Assembly (NCBI GenBank): GCA_021767985.1
Contig: JAASSH010000062.1
Coordinates: 1-8,485 of the forward strand
Direction: 5' to 3'
Length of the DNA: 8,485 bases
DNA from: Gammaproteobacteria bacterium
GTDB taxonomy: Bacteria > Pseudomonadota > Gammaproteobacteria > GCA-001735895
The notes under the pieces were generated by a model. It made no database searches. It had not been told where the DNA came from and saw nothing but the letters and a program-made list of their open reading frames with translations. The translations under genes and the position numbers were made by a program. Of the stretch, positions 7,706 through 8,485 are shown one piece after another. Each line of letters starts with the position of its first letter. Position 1 is the stretch's first letter.

Positions 7706-8269
7706 ATGAGTGCCGCTAGTTATTCGCTGGAGCAGTATGTAGCCGATCTGCGAGAGATTGCCGCTGAAACTGTCGACGAGGATGAAATCCTGCGGCGCGT
7801 GGGCCCGCTGGCACAGCGTTTCGTAGCCGACCGATCCTGGCTGCAGCCGAAACACTACGAAGCCGATACAGAGCAGGGTTTCGGGGTGCATTTGTTGCAC
7901 GAGGAGCCCGATCATTCGCTGGCGATACTGGTGTTAAGCTGGTTGCCCGGTCGGGGTACCCCGCCGCATGATCACGGCACCTGGGCGGTGGTCGCCGGGG
8001 TCGAGGGCGTGGAGCGCAATGTTCGCTATAACCGGGTCGACGACGGCAGTCGCGACGACTATGCCGAGCTCGAGGTCAAGCACGAATTCGATGCGCATGA
8101 AGGCGAGCTGGTGTGCATGAGGACCGGTGGTATTCACAAGGTAACCAACGAAACCGACAACATCACGCTGTCGGTGCACACCTACGGGCGCCACGTCAAC
8201 TATACCAACCGCTCGCAGTTCGACCTCGATAGCAACCAGCGCAAATCATTCATCGTTCGGGTCGAGTGA
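7706..8269 (+). CDS. Cysteine-dioxygenase-fold cupin metalloenzyme (COG5553-like), substrate unknown
   Basis: A 187-residue cytoplasmic protein with no signal peptide or membrane segment. It has a helical N-terminus (1-45) followed by a cupin core. The metal site of the cysteine dioxygenase superfamily is visible: PPHDHGTW supplies H88 and H90, and GGIHKVTN supplies the third histidine, H144. The Ser-x-His-x-Tyr element of thiol dioxygenases is also present as SVHTY (S156, H158, Y160). By comparison with mammalian cysteine dioxygenase, the cysteine that crosslinks to the tyrosine is absent (valine at the matching place, about residue 95). No arginine appears where the substrate carboxylate is usually bound, near residues 60-63. 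This suggests an Fe(II)-dependent dioxygenase-like enzyme acting on something other than free cysteine, perhaps another thiol; a non-catalytic cupin is possible. It has its own strong ribosome site and probable promoter, so it seems separate from the upstream operon. It is convergent with the dehydrogenase gene 36 bases away. Confidence 0.85.
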   Translation: MSAASYSLEQYVADLREIAAETVDEDEILRRVGPLAQRFVADRSWLQPKHYEADTEQGFGVHLLHEEPDHSLAILVLSWLPGRGTPPHDHGTWAVVAGVEGVERNVRYNRVDDGSRDDYAELEVKHEFDAHEGELVCMRTGGIHKVTNETDNITLSVHTYGRHVNYTNRSQFDLDSNQRKSFIVRVE

Positions 8270-8305
8270 AGTGCGATCCCGATTTTTCTGGATGCCCGTC
8301 GGTGA

Positions 8306-8485
8306 CTAGGGGATCAGAACCGCGGCGCCGGTGAGTTCGCCATTGCGCAGTGCTGCCAGCGCCTCGTTGGCCTGTTCCAGTGGAAACGCCTCGATCTGGG
8401 TCGTTACCGGCACCTTCGGTGCCAGCGCGAGGAAATCGATTGCGTCCTGGCGCGTCAGGTTGGCGACCGAGCGCAGCACGCGCTC
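8306..8485 (-). CDS. Zinc-type alcohol dehydrogenase (MDR superfamily), C-terminal 59 residues only
   Basis: The reverse strand encodes the end of a protein that enters from the right window edge and stops at TAG (8308-8306). The visible tail reads RSVANLTRQDAIDFLALA, then KVPVTTQIEAFPLEQANEALAALRNG and GAAVLIP. This is the typical final segment of zinc-dependent medium-chain alcohol dehydrogenases: the last part of the NAD(P)-binding domain and the C-terminal strand, with the EAFPLEQANEAL pattern found throughout the family. Zinc ligands and the GxGxxG cofactor loop would lie outside the window, so activity and cofactor cannot be judged. It converges on the cupin gene. No clear terminator was seen in the 36-bp gap, although GATCCC (from 8276) and GGGATC (from 8310) form a long-loop inverted repeat. 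Confidence 0.88.
   Translation of the reverse strand, partial: ERVLRSVANLTRQDAIDFLALAPKVPVTTQIEAFPLEQANEALAALRNGELTGAAVLIP

Noticed and set aside
8270..8315. GATCCC/GGGATC inverted repeat as a bidirectional terminator
   Set aside because: The arms are 6 bp with a loop of nearly 30 nt and no following T-run, so it is not convincing.

Overview
The window looks like a chromosomal stretch from a gammaproteobacterium, possibly marine or environmental. This rests on moderately high G+C by eye, Gram-negative envelope genes, a GGDEF/EAL signalling protein and the protein styles seen; I cannot name a genus. There are no RNA genes, insertion sequences, CRISPR arrays or other signs of mobility.

Layout: (1) Positions 1-2377, minus strand: most of a membrane-anchored c-di-GMP enzyme (periplasmic sensor - PAS - GGDEF - EAL), cut at its C-terminus by the window edge. 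(2) Positions 2378-2603: divergent intergenic region. Near its right end is a very clear sigma70-type promoter (TTGACA-17-TATAAA) embedded in a 48-bp palindromic double operator. (3) Positions 2604-7569, plus strand: a tightly packed four-gene unit encoding a TetR-family repressor, an RND/MMPL inner-membrane transporter, a LolA-like periplasmic protein and an outer-membrane beta-barrel. Junctions are 1-nt overlap, 8-nt overlap and 1-nt gap. (4) Positions 7570-7705: intergenic region with a G/C-rich hairpin and a plausible new promoter. (5) Positions 7706-8269, plus strand: a cysteine-dioxygenase-fold (cupin) metalloenzyme. (6) Positions 8306-8485, minus strand: the C-terminal end of a zinc-type alcohol dehydrogenase, convergent with the cupin gene.

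The most interesting part is the four-gene operon. Its products cover all three envelope compartments: a proton-driven RND pump, a periplasmic lipid-binding carrier fold and an outer-membrane barrel. Together they suggest a self-contained, inducible route for moving a lipid or other lipophilic compound across the envelope. The repressor is the first gene and its predicted operators lie on the only strong promoter, so the whole pathway is probably autoregulated and induced by a ligand. The substrate cannot be read from the window: no biosynthetic gene is linked. The flanking c-di-GMP protein, cupin and dehydrogenase have no visible mechanistic link to the operon.
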